From assembly GCF_002959965.1 (NCBI RefSeq), contig NZ_PREV01000027.1, positions 1,302,001 through 1,366,000 on the forward strand: DNA of 64,000 nt. Reading direction: 5' to 3'. Source of the stretch: Microbulbifer pacificus. GTDB taxonomy: Bacteria; Pseudomonadota; Gammaproteobacteria; Pseudomonadales; Cellvibrionaceae. The position numbers and the translations under genes were made by a program. The notes beneath the pieces were generated by a model. That model made no database searches. It was not told the DNA's origin and was given only the letters and a program-made list of their open reading frames with translations. Positions 28,012 through 36,731 of the stretch are shown here, in pieces (the first letter of the stretch is position 1; the number at the start of each line of letters is the position of its first letter).

Positions 28012-30642
28012 TCAGATCACCGCGGCGAGTCGCAGCGGCTTGACCTTCTGGCGCTTTTCCTCCGCCAGGCACAGCGCCAACAGGCGTGCGAGCAGTAGCT
28101 GATACCCCTCGTGCACAACGGCGCTCGCGTGCTTGCAACGCAATTCCAGAGCCTGTAGCTGACTGATGAGCTCACTGGAACGAGCACTTCCGGTGGCACT
28201 GACCTCCCCTTCTCCACAGGCGGCCAGTTTTTCCAGCAAACCCGCCGGCATCAGCCCTTCGTTACCGGTAGCGGCCCGATGCATCTGGCGAATCTGCTGT
28301 ACGGCCAGCTGCGAATATTTCTGCTGCACCGCCGCCGGCAACTCGCCCGCGGAGGCCTGCTCGATCATTTCACAAATCAGATCGCCCAAGCGCTCCAGCC
28401 CTGCCAACGGTTCCCGCAGCTGTTCAAATGCCGCAAGCTTTGCCAGCAGCGCGCCGGCGGAATTTCGCTCAGACAGTTCCATCGCCACAACGGCCTTGCG
28501 AATCCGCTGAAGAAACATCGCCTGTATCTGCTGGCGCTGCAGCTGGTACTCGCGAATGCGCGCGCGGTTGTCCTTGTGGGATTCGTCCGCTGCCGCTGGC
28601 GTGGTGCCCGAGAGGTGATACTTGCGCGGATCAATACGCACGTTCGCGCGCACCAGTGAGGTCCCGAGCTGAATCCGGGCTCCCCTCAGCTGCAGTTGCG
28701 CGAGGCGCTGCTCCAGATCCTGCAGGTCAACCAGGCGGGTGCGCAGCCAGTCGATGGTCTGCTGCAAATCCAGCTCGGCCAATTCTTCGTTGGATGGCCC
28801 GCTATTCGGCAAAAACTCCCTCGGAATCACCCGGTTGAAATATTCCGCCAGAAGTTGCTGAGCCTCTTCCGTTTCGCGACTGGCGGTCAGCAGGAGATGG
28901 TTATCCACCGCGCGGCAACTGTCATCCATACCCAAACGGCTGACCTTGGTACACAGGTCGTCAAAATCCGTGAACAGCTTCTGCAGAGAAAAGTCCATAC
29001 GCTGTAGCAGCGGACTGAAATGACGCTCCTCGACCGCGGCGACACGCTCATGTCCGGCAGGCTCCGCCGGATTCCAGCAGTCCGTCGACTCCCCCATGGC
29101 CATGTCGATACTGGCCCGGGTCTGCTCATCCAGATTGTCGCGCAACCAGCGCACCGCCTGCGGTACATTGACCAGGCGTTTGCCCACCAGCTGCGCTTCG
29201 CGGTTGATTTCACCGCATACCAGATCCGCGTGAACCAGTTGGTTCCAGCGTTCGGCAAAGGTGGAGAATGCCTCGCTGCCGATGATCTGCGCAGCGGCTC
29301 GGTCTGCATGGGCTTCCATCTGCCGGGCCAGCATCCCACTTGCCGCGCGATGCAATCTGAGCAGGCGCTCGACCAAAGGCGCCAGTGCCAAGCCGCCAGC
29401 GGCCAACAGCCGGTGCAGAGGCTGAATGACCCTTGCCGCCTCACCCGCGACACCGAACAGCGTCGTTTCCTGCTCCATCCTCTCCTGCATCTGCTGCAAT
29501 CGATACGCGGGAGTCAAAGCCAGTTCGCGGGCAAATCGCAACCATCGCCCTTGAACCCCAGACATGGCTCTGGCGGTCAACGCCAGCACCTCGCCACCAT
29601 TCAGACTCGCGACCGCAGCTAACCCCAGCGACAGTTTCAGTTGTCCTGCGTCATTTTTCTGTATCAGAACCTCCGCACCCGGGAGCACTTCGACCAGTGT
29701 GCCGGTGGTGGCACTGGCCGCGGACAGGTTGCGAGGCCCCTCCATCCTGGCGGCAATCCCCAGCCCGGATTTCTGCGTGAGAATCTCAAGCAACAGAAAC
29801 AACCCGGGGGCATCCTGCTTGCGCAACCGTATTCCGCTTATTCCCGGAGATCTCGACGGGAAAAAATAGGGAATGAGCAGCAGCACCGCGAAAACGCCCA
29901 GCAGCAAAAGCTTCACCACCACCCCCGCGATCGTGCCGACACCCGAGGAGCCATCGAGAATGGAGGAAGGCAACGTCCACAGTGTCAACCCGGCCTGATA
30001 CAGACACAGGCCCAGCAGTGCCCAGAACAGCGCCGGTACCAGGGCGGCGCTGCACATGCCCGGAAGCAGGGACAGCCATTTGGCTCCCCCCCGGGACGCT
30101 CGCTCGTCTTCAGCGTGAAACAGTGCTTCCAATTGAGCACGCGCAGTGGAACTTACTCCGGCGTCGCCGGAGCGCGTAGACTCGCCACGTGACGGAGAAG
30201 ACTTGCCCTGACGCCCGTGGGCAGGAAGATCCTGCACCGGGAAACGGGCTTTCGCTTTGCCGCTGTCTGTTGTCGTGACCTCTGCTTTTGCGGCCTGACG
30301 CTCTGCCGCAACCGTTTGCGGTGCGGCCTCCACCAGAACCGGAGTCGTCTTGGCCTTGCGCTGACGGGCAAATTGAAGCCGTGCAAGGATGGCCCGGTTG
30401 TCGAACTTTCCGGCGGGGTGGACCTCTACCTTGAGGCCGATCTGCTGCAGCTGGGTGCGGTACTGAACCACCTGCCCAGGCGTCAATTGATCCTTGATTA
30501 CCCAACCTTTCACGAACAGCTTTCGCGCCTGCTCGGCGGAAACGGAAAACGCGCTGGCGATACCGGCAAGAACGTCATCCGGCTTTTTCGCCTGGAGGAC
30601 CTTGCCAGCCGACACAATCTGAAACTTATCCTGCCCCACCAC
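28012..30642 (-). CDS. large membrane protein with degenerate M48-peptidase-like domain
   Basis: Protein of about 876 residues. Residues 4-70 form a small domain (QIVSAGKVLQAKKPDDVLAGI, AEQARKLFVKG) that I recognise from the N-termini of other gammaproteobacterial membrane proteins. A basic low-complexity linker follows (75-180), then membrane segments at about 187-220 and 229-260. Residues 265-450 resemble an M48 integral-membrane protease, but the place expected for HExxH reads ALTARAMSGVQGRW, while the downstream EAHADRAAAQIIG (third zinc ligand and Asp) is kept. The rest is a long helical region. I call it a probable pseudoprotease. GTG 30642 follows GGAGAGGG by 5 nt; a TTG at 30690 lacks such a site. 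Confidence 0.6.
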   Translation of the reverse strand: MVGQDKFQIVSAGKVLQAKKPDDVLAGIASAFSVSAEQARKLFVKGWVIKDQLTPGQVVQYRTQLQQIGLKVEVHPAGKFDNRAILARLQFARQRKAKTTPVLVEAAPQTVAAERQAAKAEVTTTDSGKAKARFPVQDLPAHGRQGKSSPSRGESTRSGDAGVSSTARAQLEALFHAEDERASRGGAKWLSLLPGMCSAALVPALFWALLGLCLYQAGLTLWTLPSSILDGSSGVGTIAGVVVKLLLLGVFAVLLLIPYFFPSRSPGISGIRLRKQDAPGLFLLLEILTQKSGLGIAARMEGPRNLSAASATTGTLVEVLPGAEVLIQKNDAGQLKLSLGLAAVASLNGGEVLALTARAMSGVQGRWLRFARELALTPAYRLQQMQERMEQETTLFGVAGEAARVIQPLHRLLAAGGLALAPLVERLLRLHRAASGMLARQMEAHADRAAAQIIGSEAFSTFAERWNQLVHADLVCGEINREAQLVGKRLVNVPQAVRWLRDNLDEQTRASIDMAMGESTDCWNPAEPAGHERVAAVEERHFSPLLQRMDFSLQKLFTDFDDLCTKVSRLGMDDSCRAVDNHLLLTASRETEEAQQLLAEYFNRVIPREFLPNSGPSNEELAELDLQQTIDWLRTRLVDLQDLEQRLAQLQLRGARIQLGTSLVRANVRIDPRKYHLSGTTPAAADESHKDNRARIREYQLQRQQIQAMFLQRIRKAVVAMELSERNSAGALLAKLAAFEQLREPLAGLERLGDLICEMIEQASAGELPAAVQQKYSQLAVQQIRQMHRAATGNEGLMPAGLLEKLAACGEGEVSATGSARSSELISQLQALELRCKHASAVVHEGYQLLLARLLALCLAEEKRQKVKPLRLAAVI

Positions 30643-30932
30643 GTCTTCCCTCTCCAGAATAAACCCCGGCGCAATACCGGCCCGGACCAAGCTGCCTCCC
30701 CACCGCGAATGACTGACTTACGGCCCGCCAATCGGACAGCGCAGGTGAGGTGCGTGGGCTCAAGGCTCAAGACCAGGACTCAATGCGCGAGGGAGTACAA
30801 AGAATTTGCGAGAGAGTAAAAGAAACGTTGCTGATTAATTGCGTACCAGTTCTCAGGCGATCGTGCGGAGAATGGCGCCTTCTGCAAACGCGAGCCGATT
30901 CACACCGCCGGCCACTAAAACATCGCAAATGT

Positions 30933-31655
30933 TCAGTGATGAAAGTTCGGCCACACAGTCAATAATGCCTGCTCGGCAAGCGTATTCATGGTCAGACCTC
31001 GACCGCGGGGCTTAAACCAGCTGTGCGTATGGGAAAGGGCCCCAAGCAACAGCCTGCGAGCCAGCTGGGCATCCGCAACGCCACCACCGGGCGGTCGCTG
31101 CTGCAACACCTCAACCCAGAGGGCTTCATATTGCTCCCGCTCCGCCAATACCCTGACCTGGTTCTCCGATGAAAGACATCGCCACTCCGTCACCAACAGC
31201 GGGAAGCCCGGTACGGCCAGACCGTGGATAGCCTCCAGCTCACAAATAATGCACGCGAGCAGCCTGTCCCGCGGGTGCACCTGCTGATCCACCGCCGCGG
31301 CCATCCGCGCCCTCGCCAGACGCGTGACTTCCAGCATGATGGCGCACAGCAGTTCTTCCTTGTTTTTGACATGATGAAAAATACTGCCGGACAAAATGCC
31401 CACCTCGGCGGCAATATCGCGCACGGTGGTAAGAGCAAACCCCTTGTCCTGAAACAGTCTGGCGGCGGCACTGATCAACCGTCCACGGGGCCCCGCGGGA
31501 TCACTGATGCATCCGGAGGACACCAGCTCCTGGACCAGTCGCACCTCATCCGCAGGTTTTAGCCGCCCGGCATTGCTCACACTCCCGGCCACTTTTGCTT
31601 TGCGCTGGGCTCTACCGCTGCTCACACCGGTCTTTTTCACATCGATTGCTTCCAT
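30933..31655 (-). CDS. TetR/AcrR family regulator of the adjacent acyl-CoA operons
   Basis: Transcription regulator of 240 residues. The TetR helix-turn-helix is at about 57-104 (TTVRDIAAEVGILSGSIFHHV), followed by a ligand-binding helical domain. The 50-residue N-terminal extension is Lys/Arg/Ser-rich and unusual; the true start could be a little later. It is transcribed divergently from the carboxylase operon, and a perfect palindrome lies between them at 31790-31807. The same palindrome occurs before the second operon at 39336, which supports it as the regulator of both and of itself. The likely inducer is an acyl-CoA intermediate, as in related TetR repressors; this is inferred. Confidence 0.9.
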   Translation of the reverse strand: MEAIDVKKTGVSSGRAQRKAKVAGSVSNAGRLKPADEVRLVQELVSSGCISDPAGPRGRLISAAARLFQDKGFALTTVRDIAAEVGILSGSIFHHVKNKEELLCAIMLEVTRLARARMAAAVDQQVHPRDRLLACIICELEAIHGLAVPGFPLLVTEWRCLSSENQVRVLAEREQYEALWVEVLQQRPPGGGVADAQLARRLLLGALSHTHSWFKPRGRGLTMNTLAEQALLTVWPNFHH

Positions 31656-31789
31656 AATTCATCAAAAGAACACCGCCCCAAGCGCCTCCGGGCCCCACCT
31701 GCAGGTACCCTCATGGGGGCGCTGTGGAATGTATAAATAAGAGGCAGGATAGTGCCACGGTCCGACGACTTCGCGCCACCCCATTGATA

Positions 31790-31807
31790 ACCAAGCGCTT
31801 GCTTGGT
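31790..31807. promoter_or_regulatory. predicted TetR operator 1
   Basis: Perfect inverted repeat ACCAAGC-GCTT-GCTTGGT in the divergent region between the TetR gene (start 135 bp to the left) and the carboxyltransferase gene (GTG 96 bp to the right). Identical arms and spacing occur at 39336-39353. Confidence 0.82.
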
Positions 31808-31902
31808 AACGTGACAAAAACTCGGCGTTTGCATCGCGTGTAGCTGTCGCCTGCCACCCCGTTCGCATCCGCATTGGCAACTCCAGATTCGAGGCCCGGT
31901 CC

Positions 31903-33510
31903 GTGCAACCCATCACTTCAGAGATCAACGTAAGAACGGAAGAATTCGCAAATAACCGGGCAGCGATGGAACATGCACTTTCGGTATATCGCGCGGCGGA
32001 ACAACGTATCGCGGACACCGAAGATCAAAAAGCGGAGCGCTATCACCGGCGGGGCTTACTCATGCCCCGTGAGCGCCTCAGCCACCTGCTGGATCCGGGG
32101 GCGCCATTCATCGAGCTGTGCGCCATGGCCGGCTACAAGCTCTACGACGACAGCGACGGGACCGGCGCCGGTGGCGGGGCTATCTGTGGCATTGGCACGG
32201 TCGGTGGACGACGCTGCCTGGTGCGCGTGGACAACTACGCGGTCAAAGGCGGCACGATTTCTCCCGCCGGCATGGAAAAAGCACTGCGCATACAGCAGAT
32301 CGCGCTGGAAAATCGACTGCCGCTCATTACCCTGGCGCAAAGTGGTGGTGCCAATCTGATGTACGCCAACGAAACCTTCGCCCCCGGCGGACGCGGCTTT
32401 GCCAATCAGGCACGCCTTTCCGCCGCGGGCATCCCCCAAATTACCGTCGTTCACGGCAACGCCACCGCGGGAGGCGCTTACCAGCCAGGTCTTTCCGATT
32501 ACGTCATCATGGTACGCAAACAATCCGGCATGTTTCTGGCCGGACCACCGCTGCTCAAGGCGGCAACCGGAGAGATCGCAACCGAGGAGGAGCTGGGCGG
32601 CGCAGAACTGCACTGTAATCTGGCGGGCACCGGGGATTACCTGGCGGAAGATGATCGCGACGGTATTCGTATCGCGCGGGAAATCGTGGCCGCATTACCG
32701 CAGCCTGTGCAAACGCAACCGTCCTTTGATTGGCGCGAGCCCCGCTACAGCGCGGAAGAGCTGTTGGGCGTGGTACCGGCCGACAGTCGCAAGCCCTATC
32801 GGGTGGAAGAAATCCTCGCGCGAATCGCGGACGATTCCGCCACCCTGGCATTCAAACCGGAGTTTGATCAGCAGACCTTCTGTGGCCATATTCGTATACA
32901 GGGCCACGCCGTCGGGGTCATCGGCAACAACGGTCCCATTACCCCAAATGGCGCCAATAAAGCCGCGCAGTTTATCCAGCTGTGCGAACAGAGCGGTACT
33001 CCACTGCTCTTTTTACACAACACCACGGGTTTTATGGTCGGCACCCGCGTGGAGCAGAACGGCATCATCAAGCACGGTGCCAAAATGATTCAGGCTGTGG
33101 CCAACGCCCTAGTACCCAAGCTGAGTATCGTGGTGGGCGGTTCTTATGGTGCCGGCAATTACGCCATGTGCGGACGGGGCTTCGACCCACGCTTTATTTT
33201 CGCCTGGCCAAACTCCCGCACCGCCGTCATGGGTGCCGCCCAGGCTGGCAAGGTAATGCGTATCGTCAGCGAACAGAAAATGCGCCAGACCAACCAGATG
33301 GATGAAACCACGCTGGATAAAATCGAACGGGATACCGCTCAGTTTATGGAGGCGGGATCCGATGCCCTGTCGTGCACCGCACGCCTGTGGGACGACGGGA
33401 TCATCGACCCACGGGATACCCGTACCCTTCTCGGTTTGCTGCTCGACATCTGCTCCGAAGCAGATCAGACAGCGTTGCGACGCAACACCTTCGGTGTCGC
33501 CAGGTTCTAA
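31903..33510 (+). CDS. acyl-CoA carboxylase, carboxyltransferase (beta) subunit
   Basis: Moves CO2 from carboxybiotin to an acyl-CoA. The 535-residue protein has two crotonase-type halves with oxyanion glycine motifs GNATAGGAYQPGLSDY (first half) and VVGGSYGAGNYAMCGRG (second half), and HNTTGFMVG. Overall it is closest to methylcrotonyl- and geranyl-CoA carboxylase beta subunits (LiuB/AtuC) rather than propionyl-CoA carboxylase. It uses a GTG start with GAGG 8 nt upstream. The operon continues with an acyl-CoA dehydrogenase 24 bp on, then the biotin subunit. The substrate is unknown, because hydratase and lyase genes of the liu and atu pathways are missing. Confidence 0.88.
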   Translation: MQPITSEINVRTEEFANNRAAMEHALSVYRAAEQRIADTEDQKAERYHRRGLLMPRERLSHLLDPGAPFIELCAMAGYKLYDDSDGTGAGGGAICGIGTVGGRRCLVRVDNYAVKGGTISPAGMEKALRIQQIALENRLPLITLAQSGGANLMYANETFAPGGRGFANQARLSAAGIPQITVVHGNATAGGAYQPGLSDYVIMVRKQSGMFLAGPPLLKAATGEIATEEELGGAELHCNLAGTGDYLAEDDRDGIRIAREIVAALPQPVQTQPSFDWREPRYSAEELLGVVPADSRKPYRVEEILARIADDSATLAFKPEFDQQTFCGHIRIQGHAVGVIGNNGPITPNGANKAAQFIQLCEQSGTPLLFLHNTTGFMVGTRVEQNGIIKHGAKMIQAVANALVPKLSIVVGGSYGAGNYAMCGRGFDPRFIFAWPNSRTAVMGAAQAGKVMRIVSEQKMRQTNQMDETTLDKIERDTAQFMEAGSDALSCTARLWDDGIIDPRDTRTLLGLLLDICSEADQTALRRNTFGVARF

Positions 33511-33534
33511 ACCCTAACTCCCAGGAAAACCGTC

Positions 33535-34695
33535 ATGATACTGACTGACCAACACCGCGAACTGCAGCGCACTGTGCGCAATTTCGTCGAGCAGGAACTC
33601 AACCCTCACGTGGACGAATGGGAAGCGGCCGGAAGTTTCCCTATCCGGGAAGTGTTCGGGCGCCTGGGCGAACTGGGGCTGCTGGGAATCAGCAAGCCGG
33701 AATCACTGGGAGGCATGGGGCTGGACTTCAGTTACGAAGCCGTTTTTCTGGAGGAGCTGGGAGCTGCACACTGCGGCGGCGTACCACTCTCGATCTCCGT
33801 ACAGACATCCATGGCAACGCCGGCCCTGACCCGCTTTGCCGATAAAGCGTTACAGGAGGAGTTTCTCAGTGCGGCCATCCGCGGTGAAGCCATTGCTTCT
33901 ATCGCCGTTTCTGAGCCGGGGGCCGGTTCCGATGTTTCCGCCATCACCACCACCGCCGTCGCCGACGGTGACGACTACATCGTCAACGGCAGCAAGATGT
34001 GGATCACCAATGCCCCCAGCGCTGACTTTTTCTGCACCCTGGTCAACACCGGTGGCGAGAAAGCGCACAGCAACAAATCCCTGTTGATCATTCCATCCAA
34101 GTTACCCGGCGTCCGGGTTGGCGGCGCCCTGCACAAAATGGGGATGCGCGCGTCGGAAACTGCACCGGTTTTCTTCGACAACGTGCGTGTTCCGAAACGC
34201 TACCGAATCAGTGACGAAGGCAGTGGGTTCCTGTTGCAGATGCTGCAATTTCAGGAAGAGCGATTGGCTGGCGCCGCGCTCACGCTGAAAGGCCTTGAGA
34301 ACTGCGTTGCCACTACCATCGACTATGTGCGCGAGCGGCAGGCATTCGGGGCGCCGTTGCTCAACAACCAGAGTGTGCACTTTTCTCTGGCGGAAATGCA
34401 GACGGAAGTGGAATGTCTGCGCTCCCTGACGTATCGCGCTGTCGAGGCCTACGTCAATGGCGAAGATGTCACCACCCTCGCCTCCATGGCCAAGCTAAAG
34501 TCCGGTCGTCTGACCCGCACCATTCCCGATCAGTGCCTGCAATACTGGGGAGGAATGGGCTATATGGAAGAGACATCCATCAACCGCGCCTACCGTGATC
34601 TGCGCCTGACCGCTATCGGCGGTGGTGCCGATGAAGTGATGCTCGGCATCATCTGCAAATTGATGGGCATACTACCTTCGAGAAAAAAACAATAA
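33535..34695 (+). CDS. acyl-CoA dehydrogenase (citronellyl-/isovaleryl-CoA dehydrogenase-like)
   Basis: FAD enzyme of 386 residues that introduces an alpha,beta double bond in an acyl-CoA. Conserved parts include [27 protein letters not shown] and QYWGGMGYMEE. The C-terminal GGGADEVML lacks the YEGT glutamate of short-chain enzymes. Instead a glutamate in FQEERLAGA on helix G is placed like the catalytic base of isovaleryl- and long-chain enzymes. This pattern is shared with citronellyl-CoA dehydrogenase AtuD and suggests a branched or bulky substrate. It is the middle gene of the three-gene operon, with AGGA 7 nt before the ATG. Confidence 0.88.
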   Translation: MILTDQHRELQRTVRNFVEQELNPHVDEWEAAGSFPIREVFGRLGELGLLGISKPESLGGMGLDFSYEAVFLEELGAAHCGGVPLSISVQTSMATPALTRFADKALQEEFLSAAIRGEAIASIAVSEPGAGSDVSAITTTAVADGDDYIVNGSKMWITNAPSADFFCTLVNTGGEKAHSNKSLLIIPSKLPGVRVGGALHKMGMRASETAPVFFDNVRVPKRYRISDEGSGFLLQMLQFQEERLAGAALTLKGLENCVATTIDYVRERQAFGAPLLNNQSVHFSLAEMQTEVECLRSLTYRAVEAYVNGEDVTTLASMAKLKSGRLTRTIPDQCLQYWGGMGYMEETSINRAYRDLRLTAIGGGADEVMLGIICKLMGILPSRKKQ

Positions 34696-34719
34696 GTATT
34701 TCGAGACAAGGAAAACTTC

Positions 34720-36726
34720 ATGCCTACGCTGCTGATCGCCAACCGTGGCGAAATTGCCCTGCGAATCATCCGCACTGCCAGAAAAGAGGGATACCGCACG
34801 GTAGCCATCTACAGCGATGCCGACCGGGATGCACCCCATGTACACGCCGCGGATCTCGCCGTGCCGATTGGTGGTAATTCGCCTCAGGAATCCTATCTGG
34901 ACATGGGCAAAATTCTGGATGCTGCCAGACGCAGTGGAGCCGACTGTGTCCATCCGGGCTACGGATTTCTGTCAGAGAACGCACTGTTTGCGCGAAAATG
35001 CGAGCAAGCCGGACTGTGTTTTATCGGCCCTTCAGCGGATGTAATCGAACTGATGGGAAATAAACGTCAGGCAAAAGTATTTGCGCTGTCCGCAGGCGTC
35101 CCCTGTATCCCCGGCTACGAGAGCTCACAGGATTCCGACGAGCTGCAAAAGCAGGCTGGACATATCGGGTACCCGGTCATGCTCAAGGCCGCCGCCGGTG
35201 GCGGTGGGCGCGGAATGCGCGTGGTGCAGCGTGAGCAGGATTTCCAGGCTCAGCTGAAATCCGCGCGACAGGAGGCAAAATCTGCGTTCGGCAACGACGA
35301 GATCATTCTGGAAAAGGCGCTGACGGAAGTTCACCATATCGAAATCCAGATATTTGCCGACGCGCAGGGGAACTGTATCCACCTCGGTGAAAGAGACTGC
35401 TCCGTTCAGCGCAGGCACCAGAAAGTTGTCGAAGAAGCACCCTCCCCGATTCTGACTTCCACACTTCGGAGCAGAATGGGCGCATCCGCCGTCGCGCTCG
35501 CAAAGGCCTGTGGTTATACCAACGCAGGTACTGTGGAATTTCTTGTAGATGGCGACGGGCAGTTTTATTTTCTGGAAATGAACACGCGGCTTCAGGTTGA
35601 GCACGGGGTAACAGAGCTCATCAGCGGTACCGACCTGGTGGCCTGGCAGCTCGCGGTGGCGCGGGGCGAGTCGCTACCGCAGCACCAGGAGGAGATTGCG
35701 CTTCATGGACACGCCATCGAAGTGCGCCTGTACGCCGAAGATCCGGAACGGAGCTTTCTCCCCCAGAGCGGAAAAATACTCTTCTGGGAAAATTCCTTCG
35801 CCGAAAGCCAGGTAAACGCGCGCGCAGCGCCGTTGGTTCGCTTTGACCACGCCCTGGCAACCGGAGTTACGATTCCCCCCTACTACGACCCGATGCTGGG
35901 AAAGCTGATGGCGTGGGGAAGAGACCGCGACGAGGCGCGGCGTTGCCTTTCACAAGCCCTGCAGGCGTTGACGTTGCTGGGCCCGCAGAACAACAGATCC
36001 TTTTTGCGGCAGATCATTGAGCACCCGATCTTCGCAACCGGCCAAGCCCACACTGGCTTTCTGGAACAGCAGTTTTCAACCGCTTTCAGCGACGGTACAT
36101 CGGTAAACAGGGCCCGCGCCCTCGCCTGTGCGCTGTTCCACCATCTGGGAATAGCCCAGGAGAACGTTACCCGTGCCACAGCCAACTGGCACTCAGGGCC
36201 AATACCACTTGGCAGAGAATACCGGTTGAGAGATGGGGAGGACGTTCATGTAATCCGCCTCCGTGCGAATCCGGTCGGCCAGTATGAAGCTACATTGGAA
36301 TCGGGCGACTGCCACCGTATTTCCGTGGCCTCCAGCGGACTTGCCAATACCTTGCCCCGCAAGCTCAACATCGACATTGACGGTGTCGTCTCACCGGTGC
36401 TCGTCCATATTTCCGAGGGGCAGCTATCGATGCTGTTCGAGCAGAGAGCCTGGACATATGAGGATATGACCTATGCACCGGCTCAACGCGAGGGACAATC
36501 GGGAAATGGCCTGATCCTGGCACCCATGGATGGATGTATTACCCAGATCTGCATTGAACCCGGTGCGTGGGTGGAACGCGGCTCGCTACTGGCGACGATG
36601 GAAGCTATGAAAATGGAACACACGCTGCGCGCGGATGGCGAAGGCACCGTCACCAAGGTCAATGCCCATGCCGGTGATCAGGTACACAGCGGGCAACTGG
36701 TAATCGAAATCGAGCACGCCGTCTGA
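34720..36726 (+). CDS. acyl-CoA carboxylase, biotin carboxylase/carrier (alpha) subunit
   Basis: ATP-dependent biotin carboxylase fused to the biotin carrier, 668 residues. Biotin carboxylase domain about 1-445: IANRGEIALRI, ATP-grasp loop AAAGGGGRGMR, GERDCSVQRRHQKVVEE, EMNTRLQVEH. A linker/BT domain follows, then the carrier domain with EAMKMEH and biotinyl Lys631. Closest in feel to methylcrotonyl/geranyl-CoA carboxylase alpha (LiuD/AtuF). One oddity: the near-invariant LQVEHPVTE reads LQVEHGVTE, proline replaced by glycine. It is the last gene of the operon and its stop is only 5 bp from the stop of the opposing symporter gene. Confidence 0.92.
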   Translation: MPTLLIANRGEIALRIIRTARKEGYRTVAIYSDADRDAPHVHAADLAVPIGGNSPQESYLDMGKILDAARRSGADCVHPGYGFLSENALFARKCEQAGLCFIGPSADVIELMGNKRQAKVFALSAGVPCIPGYESSQDSDELQKQAGHIGYPVMLKAAAGGGGRGMRVVQREQDFQAQLKSARQEAKSAFGNDEIILEKALTEVHHIEIQIFADAQGNCIHLGERDCSVQRRHQKVVEEAPSPILTSTLRSRMGASAVALAKACGYTNAGTVEFLVDGDGQFYFLEMNTRLQVEHGVTELISGTDLVAWQLAVARGESLPQHQEEIALHGHAIEVRLYAEDPERSFLPQSGKILFWENSFAESQVNARAAPLVRFDHALATGVTIPPYYDPMLGKLMAWGRDRDEARRCLSQALQALTLLGPQNNRSFLRQIIEHPIFATGQAHTGFLEQQFSTAFSDGTSVNRARALACALFHHLGIAQENVTRATANWHSGPIPLGREYRLRDGEDVHVIRLRANPVGQYEATLESGDCHRISVASSGLANTLPRKLNIDIDGVVSPVLVHISEGQLSMLFEQRAWTYEDMTYAPAQREGQSGNGLILAPMDGCITQICIEPGAWVERGSLLATMEAMKMEHTLRADGEGTVTKVNAHAGDQVHSGQLVIEIEHAV

Positions 36727-36731
36727 GGGGC

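Noticed and set aside
31903..36726. Operon considered to be the standard leucine (liu) or acyclic-terpene (atu) pathway
   Set aside because: Subunits resemble those families, but the enoyl-CoA hydratase, lyase and other pathway genes are missing, and BKACE and AGCS genes are present instead.
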